From NCBI RefSeq assembly GCF_005049045.1, contig NZ_SUPK01000009.1:124001-188000 (forward strand): a DNA stretch of 64,000 nt, written 5' to 3'. This stretch comes from Cohnella pontilimi (GTDB taxonomy: Bacteria > Bacillota > Bacilli > Paenibacillales > Paenibacillaceae). Position numbers and translations under genes: made by a program. The number at the start of each line of letters is the position of its first letter. Within the stretch, counting starts at the first letter, position 1. Shown here in pieces: positions 34,801 to 43,182 of this stretch. The notes below the pieces were generated by a model, which ran no database searches, had not been told where the DNA came from, and was given only the letters and a program-made list of their open reading frames with translations.

Positions 34801-36570
34801 TCATTTATGAGGAAAATATTCCGACCAACGTTTATCGACCAATTGCACGATATCCTCACGGGGGAACAGCTCGTCCGGATAGCCCGGCTTCATGCGCGAG
34901 TCAATGACGATCGGCAGGCGATAGGAGATATGATGCCGTCCGGCGTCGCTAGCGGCATAGATGTCCCCCGCCGGGTTAAACCGGGTGAACGTCGTCCACA
35001 GGAACGACGTTTGGCCATCCGCGATATCCGCGTCATCGACCAGCACAACCATCGGCCACGGAGTGCCGGCCAGATGCATGTACTCCGCCAGCTCCGACGC
35101 GAGACGCGGATTCTCCGAATAGGAAGCCCCTTGCACGACAAGGCAGCCTCGGCAGTACGGTTTGATGCGGTCTATGCCGGGCAGCGGTCCGCCTTCGTAA
35201 GCCGCCGGCAACTCCCGCACGGGATCGCCGACGCCGAGCAGCACGGCTTTGCTGCCGTGGTTCAAGCGCGGACCCGTGTAGTCCAGCGTATCATGCGAGG
35301 TATTGTCGAATACGAACAAATCTTTCGCCGGATCGAATCTCTCCAGCATTGTCTCGAGCAGCACCGGGAAGTCGGCCAAATCCAGCGAGCGGTCGGTGAG
35401 CATCAAAATTTTGGTGAGGGTAAGCTGTCCTTCTCCCAAAATGCGAAACGCGGTACCGAGAGCTTCTCTAGAATAGCTCTCCCGCACGACGGCTGCGGCA
35501 AGGGAGTGAAATCCTGTCTCCGCGTAAGTCCATAAACTGCGCACCCCGGGCATGACAATCGGAAAAGCCGGCGATAAAAGCCGCTGCAGAAACTCGCCAA
35601 GGTAGTAGTCTTCCTGACGCGGTTTCCCGACTACAGTGGCGGGGTAAATCGCGTCTTTGCGGTGCCATACATGGTCGACATGAAATACCGGAAAATCATG
35701 CGTCAGCGAGTAATAGCCGTAGTGATCGCCGAAAGGCCCTTCCGGGCGGCGTTCATGCGGCGGCACTTTGCCGACGATCGCGAACTCCGCTTCTGCGGGA
35801 ATGCGATGGCCGCCCAAAGGGTTGTCCGCCATCGGCAGCTTGCCGCCCAAAATTAAGGAGGCAAGCAGGAGCTCCGGAACATTTTCGGGCATCGGAGCGA
35901 TCGCGGACGCGATTAAAGCCGGCGGACCTCCGAGGAATACCGATACCGGCAGCGCCTGGTTTCGTTTCTCCGCCTCATGATAGTGGAAGCCGCCGCCTCT
36001 ATGGATTTGCCAGTGCATACCCGTCGTCCGGTCGTCGAAAATTTGCATTCGGTACATCCCGAGATTATTCTGTTTCGGATGATCCGGATGCTCCGTGTAA
36101 ACGAGAGGCAGCGTGACGAACGGACCGCCGTCTTCCTGCCAGCTCGTGATGACAGGTACTCCTTCGAGCGGACGCTCCCGCTTGGAAGCTTGAAGCACCG
36201 GCGCTTGGTCCGAAGACACCTTGCGCATGCCGACCTTCAACAGATCGAACATCATATCCTTTTCCCGCCACAAAGCAGGCAAGGTAGGCGGCATCAGCGA
36301 GTCCATCGCGCCGATCAGACGTTTCACCAACGCTTCCGGCCGCGGACCGAATGCCATATCCACCCGGCGGCTCGTGCCGAACAGATTCGTCACAATCGGA
36401 AAACGGCTGCCTTTCACATTCGTAAACAGAAGAGCCGGTCCTTCCCGGTCGATGACCCGCCGATGAATTTCGGCGATCTCCAGTACCGGATCGACCGGCG
36501 CCTTGATGACGGCCAGTTGGTTTTCCCGGCGAAGCGCCTCTAAAAAGGGCCGCAGCGAAGAAAAGATCAT
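34801..36570 (-). CDS. UbiD family decarboxylase, probably menaquinone biosynthesis (MqnL-type)
   Basis: UbiD-type enzymes use prenylated FMN to decarboxylate aromatic or unsaturated acids. This 589-aa protein fits the UbiD/menaquinone decarboxylase family: VITSWQEDGGPFVTLPLVYTEH at about residue 140, IHRGGGFHYHEA for prFMN and metal binding, and EGPFGDHYGYYS with the catalytic Glu/Asp near residue 285. With mqnE present, decarboxylation of the prenylated naphthoate in the futalosine route is the natural reading, but the substrate is inferred. It lies 21 nt downstream of ctaA. No ubiX-type flavin prenyltransferase gene is adjacent. Confidence 0.88.
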   Translation of the reverse strand: MIFSSLRPFLEALRRENQLAVIKAPVDPVLEIAEIHRRVIDREGPALLFTNVKGSRFPIVTNLFGTSRRVDMAFGPRPEALVKRLIGAMDSLMPPTLPALWREKDMMFDLLKVGMRKVSSDQAPVLQASKRERPLEGVPVITSWQEDGGPFVTLPLVYTEHPDHPKQNNLGMYRMQIFDDRTTGMHWQIHRGGGFHYHEAEKRNQALPVSVFLGGPPALIASAIAPMPENVPELLLASLILGGKLPMADNPLGGHRIPAEAEFAIVGKVPPHERRPEGPFGDHYGYYSLTHDFPVFHVDHVWHRKDAIYPATVVGKPRQEDYYLGEFLQRLLSPAFPIVMPGVRSLWTYAETGFHSLAAAVVRESYSREALGTAFRILGEGQLTLTKILMLTDRSLDLADFPVLLETMLERFDPAKDLFVFDNTSHDTLDYTGPRLNHGSKAVLLGVGDPVRELPAAYEGGPLPGIDRIKPYCRGCLVVQGASYSENPRLASELAEYMHLAGTPWPMVVLVDDADIADGQTSFLWTTFTRFNPAGDIYAASDAGRHHISYRLPIVIDSRMKPGYPDELFPREDIVQLVDKRWSEYFPHK

Positions 36571-36591
36571 GTTTATGCCTCCGATAATCGT

Positions 36592-37542
36592 CTAATCACG
36601 CGACAAATGCCTTGCTCGCAGGGCCAGTAAGCAAAGCATGCTGAACAGCGCTGAAATGATAATGGTATGAAGCAGACTCGTAAAAACATAGACGTCGGGG
36701 TTGTCCAGCGTATAGGATAGCAAACCGCCGCTTAACACTTGCAGCACGACAAGCCACAAGGAAATGTTGGCCAATCTTGTCGTCTCCGAAGCGGCTCCTG
36801 TCCGGCTGCGGACGAAGAACACCAACGCCACGACGAGCAGCAGCATCACGAATGCAGCGATCCGATGGGCGAACGCAATCCCGGTGGCTCCGGCCAACTC
36901 GGGAACGACATCGCCGTTGCACAGCGGCCAGCCGATGCACCCCCCGCCTGAGTGAGTGTGTCGAATATAAGCGCCTAAATATACCACGCCATAACAGTAC
37001 ACAAGAATCACAGCAGTCAGCTGAAAAACGGATCGGGGAATACGCCCGAGACTACCGGATGCTGTATCCGTTACACTCTCGGAAGCGTCGCCCGTGGCCG
37101 CGAGCCTCTTGGCGTACGAATACAGCAGCCAAGTGGAGGTGAAAGCGAACAGCGAAATGCCGAAATGCAACGCCAGCACGGCGGACGACGTCGGCCACAC
37201 GACCGCCATCGCGCCGAGCGCCGCTTGGAGGAACGTGAAGAAAAGCCCGGCCGAAGCGTACCACACCGGTTCTTTGCGCCGGACAGGCCGCCACATCAAA
37301 GTCACCAGGAATGTCGCGCCGATGAGCAATCCGACAATGCCGCTGACCGCCCGGTGCGAATATTCGACAAGCGATTCGACGGTGTAAGCCGGCACGAATT
37401 TGCCGTTGCACAACGGCCAATCGGTGCCGCATCCCCGGCCGGAGTCCGTGTTGGTGACGAGAACGCCGACCAACAGCACAAGAAACATGCCGAGACAGGT
37501 AAGCATCGTTAATAATTTATATCGTTGAACGGTCATGCCCAT
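36592..37542 (-). CDS. ctaA: Heme A synthase
   Basis: CtaA oxidises the C8 methyl of heme O to the formyl group of heme A for cytochrome aa3 oxidase. The 316-aa membrane protein has eight helices and a two-fold repeat. Cys pairs are in GRGCGTDWPLCNGKFVP and GGGCIGWPLCNGDVVP, and heme-ligand His residues in YSHRAVSG, LALHFG, FAHRIAAF and LLHTI. The partner heme O synthase gene (ctaB) is 12 kb away, not adjacent as in some Bacillales. Confidence 0.95.
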   Translation of the reverse strand: MGMTVQRYKLLTMLTCLGMFLVLLVGVLVTNTDSGRGCGTDWPLCNGKFVPAYTVESLVEYSHRAVSGIVGLLIGATFLVTLMWRPVRRKEPVWYASAGLFFTFLQAALGAMAVVWPTSSAVLALHFGISLFAFTSTWLLYSYAKRLAATGDASESVTDTASGSLGRIPRSVFQLTAVILVYCYGVVYLGAYIRHTHSGGGCIGWPLCNGDVVPELAGATGIAFAHRIAAFVMLLLVVALVFFVRSRTGAASETTRLANISLWLVVLQVLSGGLLSYTLDNPDVYVFTSLLHTIIISALFSMLCLLALRARHLSRD

Positions 37543-37644
37543 CCCCGATTTCTATTGTGAAAGTAGGCACATGAAGGCCATTTCCCATTATACCGAACCC
37601 TGCCCGGCAAAACCATGTTCAAAATGTGAACTCCGCCGCACATA

Positions 37645-37681
37645 AAAAGCCGTTCCCGGACATTTTTCCCCGGAGAACGGC
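37645..37681 (-). terminator. Terminator of the thioredoxin-family gene
   Basis: GCCGTTCTCCGG pairs with CCGGGAACGGC around a T-rich loop, followed by TTTTTATG on the minus strand. Confidence 0.8.
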
Positions 37682-37706
37682 ATTTCGGCATCGGCAAGGC
37701 GCCGTG

Positions 37707-38057
37707 TTATTTCGACGGTGTTATCGCTTCTGCGACGGCAACCGCCCGGTCCAAGAACTGCTCGATCTCTTCCCTCGTTTTGCGCAGCTTGCTGACAAAC
37801 CGGACGAGCTCTTGGCCGTTTTTGAAAGCGATGAAGCTCGGAATTCCTAAAATATTCAGCTCTTCGCACAACTCGGGCATTTCATCCCTGTCGATCTCGA
37901 TTAGCGCCAGCTTATCCGCATAATCGGCTTCGACCGCCGGCATGAACGGATCGATAAAATGGCAGTCTTTACACCAGGTCGCCTTAAACACAGCCACCGT
38001 CAGGCGGTCCCCGCCGACCGCCTCCCGAAATTCCGCATCGTTCGCAATTTTTTGCAT
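37707..38057 (-). CDS. Thioredoxin family protein
   Basis: This 116-aa protein has a thioredoxin fold with active site WCKDCHF, which differs from the WCGPC of housekeeping thioredoxins, and the cis-Pro in ILGIPSFIAFKNG. No signal peptide is seen, so it is cytoplasmic. It is a single-gene unit between ctaA and the DUF2515 gene. It is a disulfide or thiol redox protein with unknown clients. Confidence 0.88.
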   Translation of the reverse strand: MQKIANDAEFREAVGGDRLTVAVFKATWCKDCHFIDPFMPAVEADYADKLALIEIDRDEMPELCEELNILGIPSFIAFKNGQELVRFVSKLRKTREEIEQFLDRAVAVAEAITPSK

Positions 38058-38194
38058 CTATGTTCTCCTCCCGGCTCGTGGAATCAATCGCCTGTGACCC
38101 GTACGGATATTATACGCCCCGGCCGATTCGGCTACAAGCTGCCGGAATTGGTTATCCTCCCCCTATGGGAAAGTTCGGATAAAGGTGGATGCGA

Positions 38195-39406
38195 ATGGCG
38201 TATTTGTTGAAGAAGCTGGCAGAGGGAGTTTGGCGTAAAGCGACAGTATACTGGCGGTCGGCCGTCATGAGTGGATCACCGCGCCAGCTCACCTGGCATC
38301 GGGAAGTGGTACAGGAACTGGCGGCTGCTTGGAAAGAACAGAAAGAGCGGAAATGTGATGGCCCGTTTTCGTTTACCCACGCAAGAGAGCGGATCATTTG
38401 TGAACATATTCGAAAAGAAACGACGGTATGGAATCGCAACAACGTGACACGCACACAGGCTTATTGGAACGTGTATCGGGAATTCCCCGAACTGCACTGG
38501 GCACTACTCGCCCATCTGGTGTCCCGCAACGGCGGCTGGTGCATGACGGATCTCCAAGGACAGTGGCTGCCCAAGCTGCTCGGCGGGGACTTGCGCGAAA
38601 AACATTTTCAACTGCTGGAATGCTGCAATGCCCTCATTTTCCGTGATGCGTATCCGCAGCTCAAGCTTTACGCGGAGAGCCGGCGCACGGGAAAATCCCT
38701 GCTGCACCTGCTTCCGTATTTCGAAGTCTCCGCGTTCATGCTGCCATTGTGGCAGCGTTTTTGGAAGCATACAGAGTCGGCGTTGCTCACCGTGGCGTTA
38801 ATCATAAATGAGCAAAACGTCATTCAGGGGCCGATAATCGAGGGCAGCTGCAGTGACGTTCTCGAGTCCCTCTCGTTCCGCAGCCAGCCGTTGCTTCAGA
38901 CGAATCAAATTGTGTTCCCGCTGCTTCCGCCCAGCCGCGAGCCCGGCCATGCTCCTTTACGCCTCGCCGGAAGGATCATCGAGCGTTTCGAAAACTTGCA
39001 TGAGCGGATCGCATTCGGTAAAGAGTTGTACGCTATTTTATTCGGCTATCCCAAAATATTGTCCGGCGCGGAATCGTTCGCCGGGCTTGTGGCGCATACC
39101 GGCTCGCGCGCCGACTACTGGCCGCAGCGGTTTGACCCGCGCCGAATAAAAACCGGCGGAACGCCCCGCAAAAGGAGGCATTCCGCCGGTGAATTATGGT
39201 ACAGCCCGCCGCTGGAAGCCGCATGGCCCGATCAGCCGCTTCCGGAAACCGCGCCGCCGGATTGGTTTACAGCCCCGGACGCCGTGCTTCCTTATCTGAA
39301 CGAGCCACGGCCGCCGAAGATTCTGGACATGACGTTCGAACATTTGCACGGCCAGCGGAAGCTGCAAGTCGCCGCCGAAGCCGCCAACTTGACGCGAAGC
39401 CCGTGA
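38195..39406 (+). CDS. DUF2515 family protein (YppC-like)
   Basis: This 403-aa protein matches DUF2515, the family of Bacillus YppC. Segments such as NNVTRTQAYWNVYREFPELHWALLAHLVSRNGGWCMTDL and HALIFRDAYPQL-type sequence are characteristic. Its function is unknown. The ATG at 38195 is correctly spaced from AAAGGTGG, whereas an ATG at 38189 overlaps it. It is convergent with the flippase gene with no gap: its stop codon ends at 39406 and the other starts at 39407. A terminator-like hairpin for that opposite gene lies within its coding region. Confidence 0.85.
   Translation: MAYLLKKLAEGVWRKATVYWRSAVMSGSPRQLTWHREVVQELAAAWKEQKERKCDGPFSFTHARERIICEHIRKETTVWNRNNVTRTQAYWNVYREFPELHWALLAHLVSRNGGWCMTDLQGQWLPKLLGGDLREKHFQLLECCNALIFRDAYPQLKLYAESRRTGKSLLHLLPYFEVSAFMLPLWQRFWKHTESALLTVALIINEQNVIQGPIIEGSCSDVLESLSFRSQPLLQTNQIVFPLLPPSREPGHAPLRLAGRIIERFENLHERIAFGKELYAILFGYPKILSGAESFAGLVAHTGSRADYWPQRFDPRRIKTGGTPRKRRHSAGELWYSPPLEAAWPDQPLPETAPPDWFTAPDAVLPYLNEPRPPKILDMTFEHLHGQRKLQVAAEAANLTRSP
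39146..39190 (-). terminator. Terminator-like hairpin for the convergent flippase gene, inside the DUF2515 coding sequence
   Basis: On the minus strand ACCGGCGGAA pairs with TTCCGCCGGT (10 bp perfect) and is followed by TTTTTA. It lies about 220 nt past the flippase stop. Because the two genes abut, the terminator would have to be inside the neighbour. Confidence 0.65.
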
Positions 39407-41041
39407 CTACATCTGCTTGGCGGCCGTTTTGCCGCTCAAGCGAAGGATCGGTGCCAAGAGCCTGCGTACCGGACGCGGATAACCGGCGGCTTCCTCCGGA
39501 GTGATGACCTTCAGCAGCACGAGCAGCGTTGGGTACAATCCGATCACCGCCAAACCGATCACGCAAGAAGAAACGAAAAAGGCCAGTTTAGGCGGAACTC
39601 CCTGAAGCAAGGCGAGCACACCCGACTGCAAGCCCCAAATGGCAGCGGATACCACCGCGACGGTGACCAGGAATCCGGCCCAACGACGCCGCTCAATGAC
39701 GGTAAACGATGACCGTTTTTTCAAGCTGAGCACGTTAAATCCTAACGCCCAAATGAAACAGCACGAAGTCGCCAAGATCAGGCCATATACGCCAAGCCAG
39801 GGCGCCAAAATGAAGCTGAGGATCACCTTAAGGACAATGCCGGTCAATGCATGAAGAGTTGCTTTTTTCGGTTCACCGATTCCAAGCAGTATGGAGTTCG
39901 AAACCATCATGCCGATCTGAAAAATCGTTCCGAACGTCAGCATCGCGACAATCAGGCTGCCTTTCGGTTCTTGGAAGAGCAGCCCGTTCACACTGTAAGC
40001 ACCGACAGATAACAACAGGACGATCGGCATTCCGCTGAACACCGCGATACGAACGGCCAGCGAGGACTGCCGGCCGACTGCCTCACGATCCCCGACGGCA
40101 TGCGCGGACGAGATGACCGGAATGATCGACTGGCTGAGCGCAACCGCGAGGATGACGGGAATACCGGCAATCGCCTGTGCGTTTAATCCCAGAAGACCCC
40201 ACCAATCATTAATGAGCTTCGGGTCAAAGTGGCCGCGGGTCAAGGATTTGACCATCATGTTATCCAGCGTATATAAGAGCTGTACCGTAATGGCGGTCAT
40301 CACGATCGGAACGGAAAGACGGAACATTTCCCGATAAATGTCGCGAAGCGCCAGCTTTCGAGAGGCATCTCTGGTATTCAGAGTTTCCGCACGATCATTA
40401 TTTCGAAGCTTCTTGGCGTAATAGAGCATAACCGCAAAAGCGCCGATACTGCCGAACACGCTTCCGAGGGAAGCTGCTGCAGCAATTCCTTCATCATTGC
40501 TCGCATTCCAGCTGTAAACCAGGAAAGCCAACAGTACCGCGGCCATTACGCGTAAAATTTGCTCCACAATTTGCGACATTCCGCCCGCCGCCATGAATTG
40601 CCGGCCTTGGAAGTAGCCCCGCATCATCGCGATCGTTGGAAACAGCAGCAACGACGGGGCAATCGCACGAATCGCCGACGCCGCCTGCGGCTCATGCAGA
40701 ATGGGACCGGCTATCCACGGTGCCAGAGCAAACATGCCGGCGGTAATGACGGCACCCGCGATTCCGCCGAAAAGCAGGGCGGCACGGTAAACTTGCTGCG
40801 CCTCTCCGATGCGTCCGAGAGCATATCGTTCCGATACCATTTTACTGATAGCGCTTGGGATGCCGGCAGTGGCGACTACGAGCAGCAACAGATAGACACC
40901 GTTTGCCACCGCAAAGTAACCTTGTCCCACCGAGTCCATGATATAGTCGAGCGGCACGCGTTGGAATACGCCCAACGCTCTCGCCACCAGCGCTGCGGCG
41001 GCGAGAATCAGCGTGCCCTTTACAAGCGAATCTTTTTTCAC
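39407..41041 (-). CDS. MurJ/YtgP-type lipid II or polysaccharide flippase
   Basis: This 544-aa protein has 14 predicted membrane helices and belongs to the MVF/PST (SpoVB/MurJ) branch of the MOP exporters. It flips lipid-linked precursors such as lipid II across the membrane. The N-terminus KGTLILAAAALVARALGVFQRVPL and MMRGYFQGRQFM match the YtgP (B. subtilis MurJ) and SpoVB families. The length equals YtgP rather than SpoVB, so a housekeeping flippase is favoured. It follows ThuA, DUF456 and HAD genes with 6-19 nt gaps, and a class B PBP operon lies further upstream on the same strand. Confidence 0.85.
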   Translation of the reverse strand: MKKDSLVKGTLILAAAALVARALGVFQRVPLDYIMDSVGQGYFAVANGVYLLLLVVATAGIPSAISKMVSERYALGRIGEAQQVYRAALLFGGIAGAVITAGMFALAPWIAGPILHEPQAASAIRAIAPSLLLFPTIAMMRGYFQGRQFMAAGGMSQIVEQILRVMAAVLLAFLVYSWNASNDEGIAAAASLGSVFGSIGAFAVMLYYAKKLRNNDRAETLNTRDASRKLALRDIYREMFRLSVPIVMTAITVQLLYTLDNMMVKSLTRGHFDPKLINDWWGLLGLNAQAIAGIPVILAVALSQSIIPVISSAHAVGDREAVGRQSSLAVRIAVFSGMPIVLLLSVGAYSVNGLLFQEPKGSLIVAMLTFGTIFQIGMMVSNSILLGIGEPKKATLHALTGIVLKVILSFILAPWLGVYGLILATSCCFIWALGFNVLSLKKRSSFTVIERRRWAGFLVTVAVVSAAIWGLQSGVLALLQGVPPKLAFFVSSCVIGLAVIGLYPTLLVLLKVITPEEAAGYPRPVRRLLAPILRLSGKTAAKQM

Positions 41042-41047
41042 GTGATG

Positions 41048-41779
41048 TTAAGCCTCGATTCCGTTGATCGGCTCGAGCGGCTTATGGTTGCCGCGAACCG
41101 GTTTTGCCGCACCCGATGGTGCCGCCCATTTGACGCCGTTGGCAATGACGCGGCGAACGTGCGGATGGAAATAGGTCGGGTACGTTTCGTGCCCCGGACG
41201 GAAGTAAAACACTTTGCCCTGGCCGCGATGCCAGGTACAGCCGCTGCGGAACACTTCGCCGCCTTCGAACCAGCTGACGAAAATCAGCTCGTCCGGTGCC
41301 GGGATGTCGAAATGCTCGCCGTACATTTCTTCCGGCTTCAGCTCGAAGTACTCCGGCAGGCCGGCCGCGATCGGATGAGCCGGATCGACGACCCAGATGC
41401 GCTCCTTTTCGTTCGCTTCGCGCCATTTGAGGTCGCAGCCCGTGCCCATGAGCTTTTTGAAAATTTTTGAGAAATGTCCGGAGTGCAGCACGACCAGCCC
41501 CATGCCGTTCAATACGCGCTGATGAACACGGTCCACAATCGCGTCGTCGACCTCATGGTGCGCCATATGTCCCCACCACACGAGCACATCGGTGTTGTCG
41601 AGCACTTCCTGAGTTAAGCCGTGCTCCGGCTCCGGAAGGGTCGCCGTGCGCACGGTCAGACCTCCCTCGGCTTGCAGACCTTGCGCGATGGCGTTGTGAA
41701 TGCCCTCAGGATAAACGCTGCGGACGGCTTCGTGGACTTGCTCATGCTTGAATTCGTTCCAGACGGTAATTCGGATCAT
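41048..41779 (-). CDS. ThuA domain protein
   Basis: ThuA-like proteins have a class I glutamine amidotransferase-like fold and are linked to trehalose or other sugar use, though their reaction is unclear. This 243-aa protein matches the family: [10 protein letters not shown] near the N-terminus, [33 protein letters not shown] and [11 protein letters not shown]. It lies 6 nt before the flippase and 19 nt after DUF456. No other sugar-use gene is beside it. Confidence 0.85.
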   Translation of the reverse strand: MIRITVWNEFKHEQVHEAVRSVYPEGIHNAIAQGLQAEGGLTVRTATLPEPEHGLTQEVLDNTDVLVWWGHMAHHEVDDAIVDRVHQRVLNGMGLVVLHSGHFSKIFKKLMGTGCDLKWREANEKERIWVVDPAHPIAAGLPEYFELKPEEMYGEHFDIPAPDELIFVSWFEGGEVFRSGCTWHRGQGKVFYFRPGHETYPTYFHPHVRRVIANGVKWAAPSGAAKPVRGNHKPLEPINGIEA

Positions 41780-41798
41780 GTTCTATCTCTCCTTAAGA

Positions 41799-42311
41799 TT
41801 AATAGATAACGAGCCAAACGATGAACAAAACAATCATGACAAGCTGCAGCAAAATTTTGACCACGGTGCTGCTAAGCAGCCCGATGAGCGCCCCCCAGCC
41901 GACTTTGATCGATCGGACGACCAAATCCCGGTTCAACGAATTTCCGCGGGAGATACTGTCCATCAACTCGCCGATGATGGCGCCGGCCAATGGACCGATA
42001 ATCAAGCCGAACGCCGGGATGATGAATGGACCGATCAGGATGCCGATTGTGCTTCCGATCACCGAGGCCCTCGAGCCGCCGTATTTCTTTACGCCCCATG
42101 CGTTCACCACATAATCGGCGACAAATAGGACGACCACAATCAGCGTCTCCAGCGTCCAGAACCAAAAGCCGAATGGCGTGAAAGAGAAAAACAGCCCGTA
42201 CACGAAAAATGCCGCATAGATCGCGAGTGCGCCGGGCAGGACCGGAAACACCGCTCCGGCCATGCCCAATGCAAACAACGCCACGATGAGCAGCCAGCCA
42301 ATAACATCCAT
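41799..42311 (-). CDS. DUF456 family membrane protein
   Basis: This 170-aa protein with four to six hydrophobic helices fits DUF456 (YqgC family). The typical features are GMAGAVFPVLPG near the N-terminus and GGSRASVIGSTIGILIGPF in the middle with repeated Gly residues. Its function is unknown. It lies 6 nt after the HAD phosphatase gene. Confidence 0.85.
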   Translation of the reverse strand: MDVIGWLLIVALFALGMAGAVFPVLPGALAIYAAFFVYGLFFSFTPFGFWFWTLETLIVVVLFVADYVVNAWGVKKYGGSRASVIGSTIGILIGPFIIPAFGLIIGPLAGAIIGELMDSISRGNSLNRDLVVRSIKVGWGALIGLLSSTVVKILLQLVMIVLFIVWLVIY

Positions 42312-42317
42312 CCGATC

Positions 42318-43061
42318 TCACGCCTTCAATACATATTGGCGGATCATATGGGCCACCCCGTCTTCCAGGTTGGTTCCCGTGACGACGTCGGCCGCCGTCT
42401 TCACTTCCTCCTGCGCATTGCCCATCGCGACACCGAGCCCGCATGCGCGGATCGCGGCGATGTCGTTCAGGCTGTCGCCCACCGCTACCGCTTCCGAAAT
42501 GTCGCAGCCGATCATCCGGCATACTTCCTCGATTGCCGCCGCTTTGGAAACCCCTGCCGGATTGATCTCAATATTAAAAGGAGAAGAGTTCGTGATTTCG
42601 AGACCGCCCCATTCGCGGATTTCACCCAGAATCTGTTCCAGTACCCCGTGATCCTCGGTATAATAGCCGAATTTCAGCCAGCTGCTGCGTTCCGCATCTT
42701 CTTCGATCCAGCCATCCTTGTTGTAGATGCGCTCGGTGGTGTACGCCCAAAACCAAACATCTTGGCGCAAGGCCAAGTCATGCAGCCTGATGATCATATC
42801 GGCGGGAAGCAGCGTACGGCGGTACAGCTCATGCGGACTCCGCCAAATCTCGCCCCCGTTTACGGTGATTAACGGGCCGTCGAGGCGCAATTGTTCCGCG
42901 AAAGGAACCGCACTCGGAAAACCCCGGCCGGTCGAAATACATACCGCGATGCCCGCCTCCCGGGCGCGTCTTACCCATTCTGCATTCATCTCGCTGATCT
43001 CTTGGCGGTCGTTGAGCAGCGTACCGTCCAGATCGAGCGCCAACAGGCGATACTGTGACAT
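42318..43061 (-). CDS. Cof-type HAD superfamily phosphatase
   Basis: This 247-aa haloacid dehalogenase-type phosphatase has motif I in LLALDLDGTLL, motif II in ICISTGRG-type sequence, and motif IV in AVAVGDSLNDIAAI, with a C2-type cap. Such enzymes dephosphorylate sugar phosphates or nucleotides; the substrate is not predictable. ATG at 43061 has AAGGAG 13 nt upstream, rather distant; the open frame to 43487 overlaps the PBP gene and is rejected. It is first in a run with DUF456, ThuA and the flippase. Confidence 0.88.
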   Translation of the reverse strand: MSQYRLLALDLDGTLLNDRQEISEMNAEWVRRAREAGIAVCISTGRGFPSAVPFAEQLRLDGPLITVNGGEIWRSPHELYRRTLLPADMIIRLHDLALRQDVWFWAYTTERIYNKDGWIEEDAERSSWLKFGYYTEDHGVLEQILGEIREWGGLEITNSSPFNIEINPAGVSKAAAIEEVCRMIGCDISEAVAVGDSLNDIAAIRACGLGVAMGNAQEEVKTAADVVTGTNLEDGVAHMIRQYVLKA

Positions 43062-43140
43062 TCGTTTAAGTCCACTCCTTCTTGCCGAAGCTACTTTCCC
43101 ATTATACCGCCGCAATGGACGCGACACCAATCGGGAAATC

Positions 43141-43167
43141 AAAAAAATCCGCCCCGGTCGGGGCGGA
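43141..43167 (-). terminator. Terminator of the class B PBP gene
   Basis: TCCGCCCC / GGGGCGGA with loop GACC is followed by seven T on the minus strand. Confidence 0.9.
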
Positions 43168-43182
43168 CAGCAATGATAAATA

